From Gadus chalcogrammus (taxonomy: Eukaryota > Chordata > Actinopteri > Gadiformes > Gadidae), in the NCBI RefSeq assembly GCF_026213295.1, contig NC_079413.1, positions 20,674,209-20,738,208 on the forward strand: 64,000 nt of DNA. Reading direction: 5' to 3'. The first letter of the stretch is position 1. Each line of letters opens with the position of its first letter. The position numbers were made by a program, and so were the translations under genes. Under the pieces are notes generated by a model. It did not search any database. It worked only from the letters and a program-made list of their open reading frames with translations, and had not been told where the DNA came from. Positions 29,716 to 44,735 of the stretch are shown piece after piece.

Positions 29716-30905
29716 GGGTCACTCTCCAATCATGAGTTCTTCTTGGAACATTGAATTAAGCAGCGTGAGCAGAGGGGGCCTTGGGGCGCGCAGGGCGGCC
29801 ACAAAGATGCCTGAATGAAAGGGTTTGTTGTGCTGGCCGGGAGAGGGAGATGAAAGGACAGAGGGGGAGACGGAGAGCTGGGGGGGGGGGGCTTTGGTCT
29901 CCCCCTTCCGACACCCCACGGCCCTCCCCTGACCCCACCCACCCTCCGTCAGCTCAGTCCCAGCGTGGACTCCCTGTATGCACCCTATCTCCACCCCTGG
30001 CGAGCACCCACCCAGCATTTAGGCCCTCTGTTCACACTACAGCCTATACCCTATACCCTGCACCCTACAGCCACCCGACGCTACCCCACCCACACCCTGC
30101 ACCGACCCCCTCCCTACCCCACCCCTGCACCCATCCATCACGTGCACCCTCACCCTGCCTCCACTTAAATCTCTCCAAATCACACTAAACTGTCAGTTTA
30201 CTAACATATGTAGCAGCTTACTTGCAAATCTGCTACACAATGTTGGTTCATGTAGGTCTTACATGTAGGAACACATTCACACACACACACACATGCACAC
30301 ACCCAAACACACCGCCAATTCATGTGCGGGAAAAATTAGTCACACACACAGAAAAGTATTTCAACAGATAGACGTGACAGCCAATGAGGATGATGAACAA
30401 TGAGAGAACAAATAACGGCCGCCATTACAGCCAGGTCTAGGCTAGGGGAAGACATCACATCCGATCACTGGTAAACCAGGTTAACACCTAAAGCTAAAAC
30501 GGCAGCTATAAAAGCTAACACTTAGCAAGAGAAGCTAGCAAACAGAAGAGATCAGGCAGGCTAGCAGTTACCTGGTTCCCCCCCCAGTTCCCCCTCTTTA
30601 CTCTTCCACCTCATCTTCTGTTTCTTTGGCCAAAATATTCCGGGAATCTGTTATCCGATCGGGATAATCCCGGAACAGGGTTCTGCGGACCGGGAGATGA
30701 GAGGAGGATCAGCGGAGGTCTAATATGCGTGAGAAGGTTTGCAACAAAGAAAAGGTCAAGTTGACATCGATGTTACGTCACTGAAGATGTCACTGTCCAA
30801 GTATAAATATGTTTATTATTCATTTAAATTTAAATTGAGTTTTAACTTTAAGTTGTACGGTAAAATGGCTTTCATTTCGTACGCATTCAACATTCACAAT
30901 CATGC
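29716..30905. other. Intergenic DNA, nothing recognised
   Basis: Contains a C-rich stretch (29,890-30,160) with repeated CACCCTGCACC and CCTATACCC phrases, then AT-rich sequence. No gene features. Confidence 0.4.
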
Positions 30906-30906
30906 G

Positions 30907-31122
<216 letters not shown>

Positions 31123-31380
31123 GTAATTAGCATGCTTAGAGACAGTTAAATGTTCTCACAAAGCTGTTACTGTTACTCTCCCATCGCCCACAAAGAAAGT
31201 AGACAATAATAAACTGAATAGGACTCCACCACATAACTCCCACCACTGCTATTCATCAATTCACATGTTCACTCAATCACAAATTCAGCATTCGCCTGTT
31301 CATGAATAAAGGTCAGGAAACTAGGTCAGGCTACCATTTCATACCAATACACTGTCATCATACCCATCTGTTTACCTGTT

Positions 31381-31857
31381 GACTAGAGCAGTGGTTCTCA
31401 AATGGAGGTACTTTTACCCCTAGGGGAACTTTTGGATTCTGCAGGGGGTACTCAGAAAATTTTAAAATCATCTATATATTTTTTTGCCCTGAGCAAGTTT
31501 CAATCGGAAAGCTAGGCAAAAGAAAATGGAGAAAATGGAAAAGTGGTTTAAAACTAAATCTGAAAAAAGTAGAAAGGAGAATCTGTGAAATAGAAAGCGC
31601 ATCCAGAGACTCTAAAATGCCTCTACATGCTCTGACCCTCCCTTGGCATTGTGCTTCTTTTGTGAGGAGAAATTAGCCTACATTTGAAAGAAGCACAGGC
31701 CCATGTTTCTCACTAAATTGTGAGTATTTGCACCCTTTTGATGTTCATGTTTACACTGCCAAATATAACGCACACATATCTTCATGTTCATTTAATTTTT
31801 TTTTCTCCCAAAAATATCTACAGTAGTAGAACAAATTGGAGAACCACTAGACTAGAG
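31381..31857. mobile_element. Non-autonomous hAT-type DNA transposon with 8-bp target duplication
   Basis: Element 31,389-31,849 (461 bp) has terminal inverted repeats CAGTGGTTCTC and GAGAACCACTA. It is flanked by a perfect 8-bp duplication, GACTAGAG, at 31,381-31,388 and 31,850-31,857. A CAGTGGTTCTCAA-type end and 8-bp duplication are hallmarks of the hAT superfamily. There is no transposase frame, so it depended on another copy. The intact duplication suggests a fairly recent insertion. Confidence 0.88.
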
Positions 31858-32004
31858 GATAGGCTCGAGTCTTGGACCTACAAGGCGCACCCTCCTCCCC
31901 TCCTCTCCCCTCCTCCTCTCCCCTCTCCCCTCCTGCCATCTTACACCAGCCGGTAGGCAACAGCAACCCCTGTTGGAGGTTTTAAACTTAACAAGACTAT
32001 TTTG

Positions 32005-32715
32005 TGAAGGTGGTGAAGTCACGCCCCTTTCGGTAGAGCCCATTGGACCTATGAGATTAAAAAATATGAATGGGTTTCAAAGGAGAGAAAGTAATTATTT
32101 TCTGGTCCCAGTCTTTATATGCCCTGGATTACCCATACGTTATTTGTTGATTTATATGATAATTTTCCATGCAATGAAAACTAAACATTTTCGTGAAGAA
32201 GTTTGATAATGTTAGGTTTTTTCCAAGGGAAGGATAAAAGCATCGAAAGAGGTGAAAACCATTTTAAATTGGTGCATGTGGAGAGTTTCAGTTATGCCGA
32301 TGGGGTGATTGTCGGTCTTGTCCAGGATTTAACTGTACAATCGCACAATAAACGGTCAAACTCTTGACATGAAAAATTATCATTTAAATCCATAAAAACA
32401 AAGTATGCGTAATCCGGGGCATATAAAGAGTTGCGAAGTCACGCCCCTCGGTAGACCCACATGGGACCTATGAGATCGAAAAATATGAATGGGTTACAAT
32501 GGAGTGAAAGTCATTTTCTTCTGGTCCCAGTCTTTATATGCCCCGGATTACACATATGTTGTTTGTGGATTTAAATCATAATTTTTCATCTCAAGAGTCT
32601 AGGGCATATTAAGACTGGGACCAGAAAATAATTACTTTCTCTCCATTGAAACCCATTCATATTTTTCGATATCATAGGTCCCATGGGCTCTACCGGAAGA
32701 GGCGTGACTTTGCCA
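32005..32715. repeat. Cluster of direct and inverted copies of one ~160-bp repeat
   Basis: A unit with GAAGTCACGCCCCT, TATGAATGGGTT and TCTGGTCCCAGTCTTTATAT occurs in direct orientation at about 32,010-32,170 and 32,433-32,595, and inverted at about 32,595-32,712. A small inverted piece also lies at 32,368-32,430. The second direct and the inverted copy abut, forming a large potential hairpin centred near 32,595. Likely a foldback or miniature DNA transposon family; exact class unknown. Confidence 0.75.
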
Positions 32716-33428
32716 CTATTGGACTGAACAGGGATATCTGGGACTCCATCGAGGGACCCGTCCACAGCCCGCTAAAACAGCTGCAATATCAGGCTTGGCC
32801 GCTGTGCACTGGTGGATTGCGGAAGTATGAACTGCTCCTGGGGGCCTGCTCTGGCCTCGGGCCCCCCTCCAGCGCTGGACCCATCTCCACTCACCAGGAG
32901 TCTAGGAGAGGTCCCGTGTGTGAAATCAGGAGACTCAACCTTGTTTATCCTTGTGCCTCCTTATCAATAAACACAATTTACACGCCACTGTTTTGTGTCG
33001 CCCAGTGTATTGATTAATCAAGCTCATCGTTAATAGATAAATGTATTATATGAACCAGTGTCAATCCAGCATAAAGAACAAATTCAACTTTCTGTGTGAT
33101 ATGGACCATATTTTGCAATTCCAGTATAAGTTTTTCTTTTAAAAAAAATATTAAGGACAAAACGCAAGGGAAACATAAGAATGGTAAAAAAAATAAAAAC
33201 GACATTAAATAAAGAGAATTGTAATAACGTTTTAATGTCCTAAATCATTTCATCCGCAAGCCAGTGTTTAATCATTTAAATGAATACTCAACAAAGAATT
33301 TTTAGATAAGAAGTACATCTGAATGATTTTGCAACATCTTCATAACGTTGATAGCCTATATTGAAGACTTTCTATTTTTATTTATTTGAGTTTTGAAACG
33401 CCCCCTCGTGGACACATGGAGGGGACCT
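32716..33428. other. Intergenic DNA, nothing recognised
   Basis: Mixed sequence to 33,010, then strongly AT-rich. No gene supported. Confidence 0.4.
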
Positions 33429-33619
<191 letters not shown>

Positions 33620-34026
33620 TGACATGCAGTAGGTAAATCTCCCCAAAAGGGGTCAGTCAAACGCAAGAAGCAATCGATCAAAGTGTATTGCTAAGTTTTT
33701 CCTTGTATCTTTTGGATACTCGCCGGAGAGTGGCCTATTTTCCGAGGAGGAAACAGCTGGCCGATGCCTATCAAACAATCTGAATCGAGTGCACATTTCA
33801 ATTCATTATATTCACATTATAATCTACCTAAATGGTGTGGGGGGAAATGGATGATTAATTGGTTGATCTATTGATGGAGGGATTTTGATCACAAATGCTA
33901 CAGCACTCGTGTTGTAACAGAACACATCTTGGAACCAAGAAGACAGACGGTCGGACGGAGACAAGACAGATCTGGTGTCCAGCAGTCAAAACAAGCACCT
34001 GTCTCCTCTCCCCTGTGTTTTTGTTT

Positions 34027-37080
<3,054 letters not shown>

Positions 37081-38590
37081 ATTTTTATCTTTTATTTTTT
37101 CGACCGCGAGGAGGGATGCTCCGATGGTTGCGGCTTACCGTCCGGAGTATGGGGAGCAGAAAATGTTTGGACCACCTTTTCTAGGTCCTTCCCCATCTCA
37201 GCGGTGAGCAGTGTGGGGCTGTTCAGTTGCCATGTAAGCTTCCGAAAAGACGCGCTGCATCCCACAGTCTTAACGACCATCACTCCATTGCCGCCTGTGT
37301 GCATGGTTTAGATAGATACTCCCAGCTAAATCCTTGGCCTGACCCACCACCATTCCACAACGCCACAGGACTTTTGGGGGTGGGGGGGGGGGAAGCAAGA
37401 AGCTTGCGCATAGGTGAGGATTAAGGTGAGGATGTGGGTGTGCAGACTCACTCCCACCATCTTCACACCTACCAGATGGACCTCCAGTGGCATATGAGGG
37501 AATCCATGATGACTTTCGTCTGGAAGGAGTTGCAGGGGACTGCCGGTGTTCCGGTCAGTTGGACTCCGCCTGTGCCTGTCCCCAGGTGCAGGTTTGTTTT
37601 CGGGGTTTGGTCCCCTAGCCACTGTACCCTCCTGAGTTAACCCACTAGGCTATGGGGTTGCCTTCTTCCGCCTTCCCAGCCGTTGTGGTGGTTCTCACAC
37701 TGACCATCTTCCGCCTGCTCCGCCGCTGGGGTCTTCACTATTTACCCAAGCTGGGGCTATTTACCCCTAACTGGGACAGCGGTTGACGGGCAACAGGGCA
37801 TTTCCACTCATGGGCCTGCATGCCACGTCTCTGGGGCCCACTGCTGCTCCGAGATCCTGTACAATTTAGCCTGGGACTGCAAGGGACCAGTTACGATGTG
37901 TGCCACGGGGAGGCGTGTACGAGATCTTGGCAGTGGAGAGGCTATGTACCGACTGAGGAGTCTTACGCACTCGGCTCCTCTTTTCGCCCCTGATAACAAA
38001 AGGCTATCCGGTGGCAGTAGCTGAAAGCGGAGAGTAGCAAGCAGCATGCAGCATGCACTAACTACAAGCACTACTACTCCAACACTACTGCACAGACGCA
38101 TCACAATTGATTTTGCTAATCTGTTTTGTTTAAATGTTTGGACCAGTAATTTGGTGATCTTCATCGTTAACGTCTTAAAGGGTCGTGACAAAGGGTCGAT
38201 AGAAAGGCCTTGGATGATAACCTAACAAAGGGGCTGGGACCTGACAAAACCTGACAAACCAAAAAGGGTACGAACACAACTTACGAACACACTCACGAAC
38301 ACACTCACGAACTCACGAACACACTTAACATAGTTTCTGCTGTTTTGTCTGTCCAAAAGGCTTGCTAGTCTTTATCAGAAAATCCACGATTTCCAGCTGT
38401 GTTATAACATGACCAGCTAATAATAATAATTATCAATTATCAAAACCTTGACATAATCTGTCAGATGACTATTAAATGACAGTTGTCCACAAGGCGATTC
38501 TAAATATGCCTCCTCTTGAATTGCTTCATGTTTTAGTTGTAATGCTGCGTAGCATGATAAGCATGATAAGGTGCAAGGAGTAGAAAAAGT
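37081..38590. other. Intergenic DNA, possibly including LINE 5' sequence
   Basis: GC-richer to about 38,060, then AT-rich. The first several hundred bases may be the 5' part of the LINE, but no domain is recognisable. A TTACGAACACAC-like short tandem stretch lies at 38,268-38,325. Confidence 0.35.
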
Positions 38591-38597
38591 TGACATG

Positions 38598-38780
38598 GGT
38601 GCTTATTTTCAGTTGAAAAAAACGCTGGCATTATTTTATTAGCTGAGGGCGTATTCATTGCCATTACAACGTGAGCTAATCAACAAGTACAACATTTTCT
38701 ATTACTATGAGACTCATGAAAACGCCCTCAGCTTATAAAATAATGCCAGCGTTTTTTTTCAACTGAAAAAATCCCGAGCA
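38598..38780. repeat. Large inverted repeat (hairpin), MITE-like
   Basis: The arm near 38,609-38,652 (TTCAGTTGAAAAAAACGCTG, then GCATTATTTTATTAGCTGAG) pairs with the complement at about 38,720-38,770. The spacer is about 68 bp. A related copy lies at 41,556-41,660, so this is a dispersed repeat and not a unique RNA gene. Confidence 0.78.
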
Positions 38781-39704
38781 GCAGACGGGACTGTGTCTTT
38801 TTTATTTATTTATTTTAATAAGGTCAGAAGTTTTACAAGAATTTTGTTCGTACAAAGTCATGACAGAGGGACTTGGTGTCTTTATTCATGCTTGAAAGAT
38901 GAACATATATTATTTTTTTATTATTTTTTTGAAAGGGAATAAGCTGATGAAGCTGACAAGTGACCAATGTTTACTGTTTAAAATTATTTTTAATTAAATG
39001 CAAACCCCAGTGAATCACTCTTGTTTCTCTTTTTTGAGATTCACACAGACTTAGCAGTCTTGTTTAAATGTTACAAATTGAGTTAATAAACTGAACTTGC
39101 AAATTGTTTTAAAGGCCCACTATGCAACTTTTTTAGCCAAAATTACATTAAGTATGCAGGTTGAGAGTTATGCTGATGGTTCTGCATCCATTTCTGGGTC
39201 GATTGGTGGGTGTGTCATTTTCCCATGTGGCCTCTACAGGGAAAAAGCGCATATGCAACTTGATGTGTTCGGACCGAGCGCTTCCGGATGTGACGCGGCG
39301 GAAGTATCCTCGAAAATGTAGTCAGATTGTAGTTTCGAAAATGCTTTACGGCACAGACACACACCCAAACATGGCACCGGCTAGATATAAACAGCCAGTT
39401 GCGAGGCAATTTGGCTTGATTTACCTTAATATAACAGGCTAGGAGTCATTGCGATGGTTCCATGATACATTTTTGTTCGATTGTTCGTTGTTTCAACTCC
39501 CCCTTGCGCATCTTGGCGGAGAAAATGAATATGTTTCTGCCGGCGACCCGCCACCCACTCTCGCGGGAGTCTCGGGTCTCGCGAAGTAACGAATTGCTTT
39601 GCAGCACAGACCCCCAAACACGGAACCGGCTCGATATAAACACAAGTAACTAAGGGATTGTTACATTCATCATAGATCAGCCGACTAAAAAGAGACAGAG
39701 AAAC

Positions 39705-39875
39705 CCAATGTCGGAGGAACAGAAGAAGAGAAAGGGGAGACTGACCGACAGAGAGGCCAGACACGAGTAAACGTTGGGCAAGCTTTTCAGGAATAGCGTG
39801 AACTGAAAGAAAAAGAAGACTTCAAATCAGACTCCGACTTGGCCGTGTTGCTTTTGAAATTGAAAGTACCCTTGG
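39705..39875 (+). pseudogene. Decayed transposon-encoded frame (function unknown)
   Basis: Starts MSEEQKKRKGRLTDREARHE. After a frame change near 39,765 it continues as RVNVGQAFQ, a stop at 39,794-39,796, then RELKEKEDFKSDSDLAVLLL. The phrase 'RVN(V/I)G.AF..WR.L' followed by an acidic/aliphatic helix recalls proteins carried by fish DNA transposons (from memory). The stop is consistent with TGG to TAG. It is inactive. Confidence 0.4.
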
Positions 39876-39991
39876 GTGAACTTTGTCCTCGTGGTATTCT
39901 TGATGTTGATAGTCTCTGTACAAATGTGTTTGCTCAACCATTTTGTTGTGAGCCCTGTAAAAATTGTTTTCTCGACCGTTTTGTTGTGAGC

Positions 39992-40886
39992 CCTGTATTA
40001 GGGTGACCAGACGTCCTCTTTTTCCCGGACATGTCCTCTTTTCGAGACCTAAAAAATGCGTCCGGCAGGGATTCCAAAAACGTCCGGTATTTTGCCTCGT
40101 CGCAAAAAAAAAAATATATATTATTGTTATTATTATTATTTTTATTTTTTTTGCCTCGTCGCATATTTGTGTTTCTGGGTCTTTCACATAACCTACTAGT
40201 TATTACCATTGTATATGTCTATGGTTATTACGGCCTTCCAAGTTCTGGAAATGGTATCTCCCTTACGTTCCACCTTCTTGCGCGAGCTGACTGTAGAGAG
40301 AGTCTGTCATTGGGCGACCGATCTCAGGGTTGCCAGAGCCACGATAATTATCCTCCAAATACGACCATTTTGGGCCTTTGGTACGTTACTTTGCCATTTC
40401 CAATCTGGCAACATTGAGCACCTTGCCGCTTCCACTCTGTTTACAACAGCACATTACATCTGCAGCCATGCCTAAACGTAAATGTAAGTTCACGGACGAA
40501 CTAAAGAAAAAAAAAAAGTAATTTATTATTTAGAATATTGTATTTGTTATATTTGAATATTGTATCATTATTGCTTTAATATATGAGGAGGACTGAAAAG
40601 TTTCTAATTTTCTTATTTTAATGTGGCCATATAAAGAATTTATTATTTAGAATGTTTTATTTGTTATCATTATTGACACATTTAATTGCCACAAAAAAGA
40701 TTTGTTTTACATTTGCACTTTGCAATTTTGTTAAAGTTCAATAAATAGATGTTCATATTGTCATTTCATTTGTGACATTTGTATGCATTCACATGGTCAT
40801 GGTTCGGCATGCTATACACTACACACCCCCCCCGCGACGAAGTGTCCTCTTTTTTACAAACTCAAATCTGGTCACCCTACCTGTAT
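39992..40886. mobile_element. Nested non-autonomous hAT-like element
   Basis: Element 39,999-40,879 (881 bp) has 13-bp inverted ends TAGGGTGACCAGA and TCTGGTCACCCTA. Both sides are flanked by CCTGTAT (39,992-39,998 and 40,880-40,886), a 7-bp exact duplication that may be part of an original 8. Inside the ends, CGTCCTCTTTTTCCCGGACA resembles common 'gggtgaccagacgtcc' vertebrate repeats. It has no transposase. Confidence 0.75.
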
Positions 40887-41555
40887 GTTTCTAGCTTGCT
40901 TGGTTGCAGCCATATAAATACCTTTGTTTCCATTGGTGTTTTGCTGTTCGTCTGTCTCGTCCCCCAGATACAGACTGAATCCCCGAATCCAGGTTCTTGT
41001 TTATTTAGATTATTATGTTGGCCAACACTCTCACACTGATTGTTCTGTTCAACCTAAGATAAAACAATTATAATCTAGGATATAAATTCTCCCCGTCAAC
41101 TATAAAAAGGATGGCTTTATGTTTATTGCAATACAAATACACCATTTTAAAAATGTATAACCTTGCCTACACTTTATGAACATTTACTTCGGACATGGCT
41201 CCACGCATTCGCCGGCTTCTTTGAAAACAAATGCACATGGCTCGCGTACAAGTGTATGGGGAAGGGTCGTCAACGAGTTGTTACGACAGTGTTGTAAAAT
41301 ATCTACTACGAAGCTGTAGGGGGCGCTGTGTAGAGAAATGTGCGTGCCAAAACCAAGAAAACAGCGAAGAAATTCCCGAAGTTGCATAGTGCAGTTAAGT
41401 TGGTGCAGATGTTATCTCCGCTCATTTTATTAATCTAAATAAATAAATATTAGCAGGTTCTCAATAGTAGGCTATTTCAAATCAGGGAGGGCTCGAAAAA
41501 GTCTCCTAGGGTGGGAATGAAATAATTGAGAGCCACTGGTCTAGAACATGTTGTA

Positions 41556-41660
41556 CTTGTTGATTAGCTCACATTGTTATGGCAATAAACGCCCACAGCT
41601 GATCAAATAATGCCAGCGGTTTAGTTTTAACTGAAAATTAGCACCCTTTTTTTTTTTTGC
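41556..41660. repeat. Inverted copy of the 38.6-kb repeat
   Basis: The minus strand reads GGGTGCTAATTTTCAGTTAA ... CGCTGGCATTATTTGATCAG ... GTGAGCTAATCAACAAGTAC, matching 38,596-38,705 with moderate divergence. The two copies face each other across about 2.9 kb of DNA. Confidence 0.7.
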
Positions 41661-41899
41661 ATCAGAACAAGATTTTTTTGCAGCAGAAGTTTTATAAAAA
41701 TGTATGGGTCCCTGAAAGTGAGACAACGTAGTTTATTGCTCCAGAAATAGTGGTATGTTTCTCATATTATTAATCTCATACATGTTGTACCAATGTGTTT
41801 CAGTAACTAAATAAATAAAAACAAAAGGGGGAAATATGGTCATTTTTGAGTGAAACTTACACAAAGGAAATTGAATATACCTCAAATTTGTTATTACAG

Positions 41900-42293
41900 T
41901 TCACATCCATTGATTATTCCAGAAAGTGTACTGGGAACACCAGCCAAAGCCCGTGGGGAGAAACAGACGTCTGAGCATAGAGTAAGTGTTTGTTTTTTTA
42001 CTAACACATTGGCTACAATAGTTTTGAGTCCAGGGGAACATGACAATGTAGCTATCTGAAAGTAGCCGATCTTATTGGCAGATCATAGGCTACGTTACGT
42101 TAGCTTGAAGTCTGTGTAATGCTGTATAGGCTACTCAAGGCATAATTTAGCTTGCTTTGTTAATGTTGTTCTCTTTCCTTGTTAGACAGTATCGGCTTCC
42201 TGTGTTGTCCAGGCCATCAGAGCTAATTACCCAGCACAAGACGGGCAGTACTGTGGCTACCAGGAGACAGTAGATGCTCATGATGAGCTGTGA
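41900..42293 (+). pseudogene. Two exon-like segments of an unidentified (probably transposon) gene
   Basis: Segment one (41,900-41,981) follows TTATTACAG and ends at GTAAGT; it reads HPLIIPESVLGTPAKARG. Segment two (42,186-42,293) follows CTTGTTAG and reads TVSASCVVQAIRANYPAQDG on to DAHDEL and a TGA. The phases join without a break. No upstream exon is evident. The setting, inside a block of DNA-transposon remnants, suggests the C-terminal end of an element-encoded protein. Function unknown. Confidence 0.35.
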
Positions 42294-43920
42294 CTATTTT
42301 CACTCTAGCAAACGCGCACTACACATTTTATTTTTGTAAATAGTTCATATTTTTTCATGAATAAATCTTCAAATTCATGTTGGTTGTTGTGATTTTTTTG
42401 CTAAACCAAGTGCTTTTATACTAAAGTAGGCATACTTTATAAGACAAACTATGATTTCAACTTGGGAGAAAAGGTTGAGTACAAATACTTGATATGCTGA
42501 GCTACTGTAATTAGCAATTGTTTTTATGCTGTACAGTAATATACAAATTATGCGTTTGAAAAAACGAGGGCAGAAGTCTAAACAAGTCAACGTATCACAG
42601 GGATATGTTTACACAAAGTTTGCTCGCGCTAACACTCGCGCTAGGACCATGGGTCCTTCCCCCTCAAAACGGAAACAGTTAGGCGGTGCAGCGAGCGCAA
42701 TGCACTGTGGTAGTTGGAGGACTTCTTACTTTTGAGCCAGAGAGACACTTTCTGACTTTTCTCAGGCTAGGATGAACCGATTTCAATTTTTTTTGCACAT
42801 TTATAATACATATGATTATTTATTTCATTAACCTTCAAATCTCCACCGGTGAAGTATCCCTTTAAGGAATCTTAATCATAGCCTGTGTGATTCAAAGGTT
42901 CATAGCCGTTGCATATTAACCACATGACACTCCCTTACTCGCTACATTCAGAAGCTATCGGATGCGGGTCTTGACACCAGAGAGTGTTTGGCCGTAATTG
43001 GGCTAAACCCCTCTCCAGAGACCAGAGAGTTGGGAGCAAAACCTTCACCACGCCAAGCAATACACCTCCACCTGACAAAGAAGGCCAGCCTGGGAGAAGC
43101 AGTTTTTAAAGTCGTCCTACTGAACCTGGAACTATTTGTAAATGGCCTACAAATTAATATAAATAAATAGAAAAATAATGAAATCATTATCACACTGGCC
43201 CTTGATGAAAAAATATGTCTGCCCCTCGCTTTGTGTAGGGCAGATCAACGCCCCTTAGCGGTGAAATAATAACCAAAAGGGTTAGTTTTACGTATAGGGT
43301 TAATATTTTACAGATTCTTTTTGTCGTGCCTATACAATGTCATATTTTTAACAGTTGGTCAAGGTACAAGAAAAACCTCCTCAAGGACAAACCTTGTTTA
43401 TGTGTGTTGGCCCTTCCAGACCCAAGTTTGTTTTAAGATGGGAAAACAGATGAGGCAGACATCTCCTCTTCCTGCGCACAAGGAACTTGTGTAACAGGGT
43501 TGGAAGTAAACAACCATTCAGCATGTTGAAATAAGCGTTTAACATCCATATGTTGTACTTCTTGAGCGTACAGAGCTGTGGTGTTGACCCAGACCCCTAA
43601 CCCGATTCGTTTAATACCTCAGTACTTACAACAGATCACAAAGATACATCTGGTTCACACATCCTTCTAAACCTATGCACATCTGTTCAGTGGCTGGTCT
43701 GTGTTTACACATTGCACCACACTAGCTTGTGGGCCCATTAGTCTGTTTATATCATTGCCACCTTTTTATGAGACCTTTCTCTATTGAATATGTATCATAG
43801 TGTTATCATAGCTTATAAGTCGAAGGACTTGTTTCCGTGAGAGCCAAACACACACTCAGAAAACTCTGAGCAGCACAGAATTGGCAAATGTGTGCGTTAC
43901 ATCTGTGCTTTGTCAGACCG
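42294..43920. other. Repeat-flank and intergenic DNA
   Basis: Up to about 42,868 this looks repetitive, ending in GGTGAAGTATCCCTTTAAGG, a phrase typical of fish DNA-transposon ends. Beyond it I recognise no gene. Confidence 0.4.
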
Positions 43921-43927
43921 TGACTCA

Positions 43928-44230
43928 ACACCCCCCAACATTCCCCAACACCCCCCCAACACCCCCATAAACCCCCCTACAGCCCCCTACAACCCCATAC
44001 ATCCCCCTAGATCCCCCAACAACCCCATAACCCCCCCTACAGCCCCCTACAACCCCATACATCCCCCTAGATCCCCCGTCCACCCCCTCTACTCCCCTAC
44101 ACCCTTCTACACCCCCCTACACCTCCCTACAATCCCCTAGACTCCCCCACGCTCCTCTACACCCCCCTAAACCCCCTATACCCCCCAACACTCCCCTTTA
44201 CTCCCCTTTACTCCCCTTTACTCCCCTAGA
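43928..44230. repeat. C-rich tandem repeat (CCCCCTACAACCCCATACAT type)
   Basis: About 300 bp of ACACCCCCC/CTACCCCC phrases. One longer unit (ACAGCCCCCTACAACCCCAT, then ACATCCCCCTAGATCCCCC) is repeated at 43,978 and 44,038, a 60-bp period. Single-strand C-runs could form i-motifs and the complement quadruplexes. Confidence 0.85.
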
Positions 44231-44464
44231 TCTGATAAGGCCCCTACAGAGAGGCCCTTCCTTCCTGAGTCCTCTGTTTGTTTCTGTTGGGCTGTTTCCC
44301 CGGCTCTTCTGCTGGGCGTGGGAACACATGCCTACCTCCCCCCCTCCCTCCCCCTCGCACCCCCACCCTCTCCCTTGCCCCCCCCCCCCCCCCCCACCCC
44401 GGTTTCCTCTTCTCACGGCACAGCTGCGTCTGCTGGGAGAGGACAACACCCCAAGACTGGACGG

Positions 44465-44735
44465 GTTGCCGGGTTCAAATCCTCTGGACCCCCCCTGGAC
44501 AAAGCGAGGACACCCGACACTTCTCCGGTCCCTTGAGCAAGGCTTTTGAGCTTGTCGCCTCATGTGGATCGCCGGTTGAAATCCCTTGGGCCTCCTGGAT
44601 GAACTGAGCTCAGTCCAGCCCTTGAGCAAGAGTCTTTATTGTCATGTCTAGTGAGTTGCCGGAGCAAATGCTCAGACCCTCCTGGATAGATGAGGACACC
44701 TCTGTTCTTGGGCAAGGCACTCTTTGACCTTTCAG
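44465..44735. repeat. Three degenerate SINE-like monomers
   Basis: Three diverged copies of a block with a B-box-like phrase (GCCGGGTTCAAATCC, GCCGGTTGAAATCCC, GCCGGAGCAAATGCT at about 44,467, 44,571 and 44,658) followed 60-75 bases later by CTTGAGCAAGGC-like sequence. Spacing is about 85-105 bp. This may be an old tRNA-derived repeat that duplicated in tandem. Confidence 0.4.

Larger units (their letters stand above)
39109..41398. mobile_element. TTAA-flanked DNA transposon remnant
   Basis: CACTATGCAACTT at 39,119-39,131 and its exact complement AAGTTGCATAGTG at 41,380-41,392 form terminal inverted repeats. A TTAA sits just outside each end (39,109-39,112 and 41,395-41,398). TTAA target duplications are typical of piggyBac and Kolobok-type elements. 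Inside are two related blocks sharing 'GGCACCGGCTAGATATAAAC'-type sequence (about 39,340-39,400 and 39,588-39,650), a short decayed frame and a nested hAT-like element. The ends could belong to two partly overlapping copies. Confidence 0.6.

Noticed and set aside
41483..41545. hAT-like right end (GAGAGCCACTGGTCTAGAAC)
   Set aside because: A matching left end and target duplication could not be found in the window, so no element is called.
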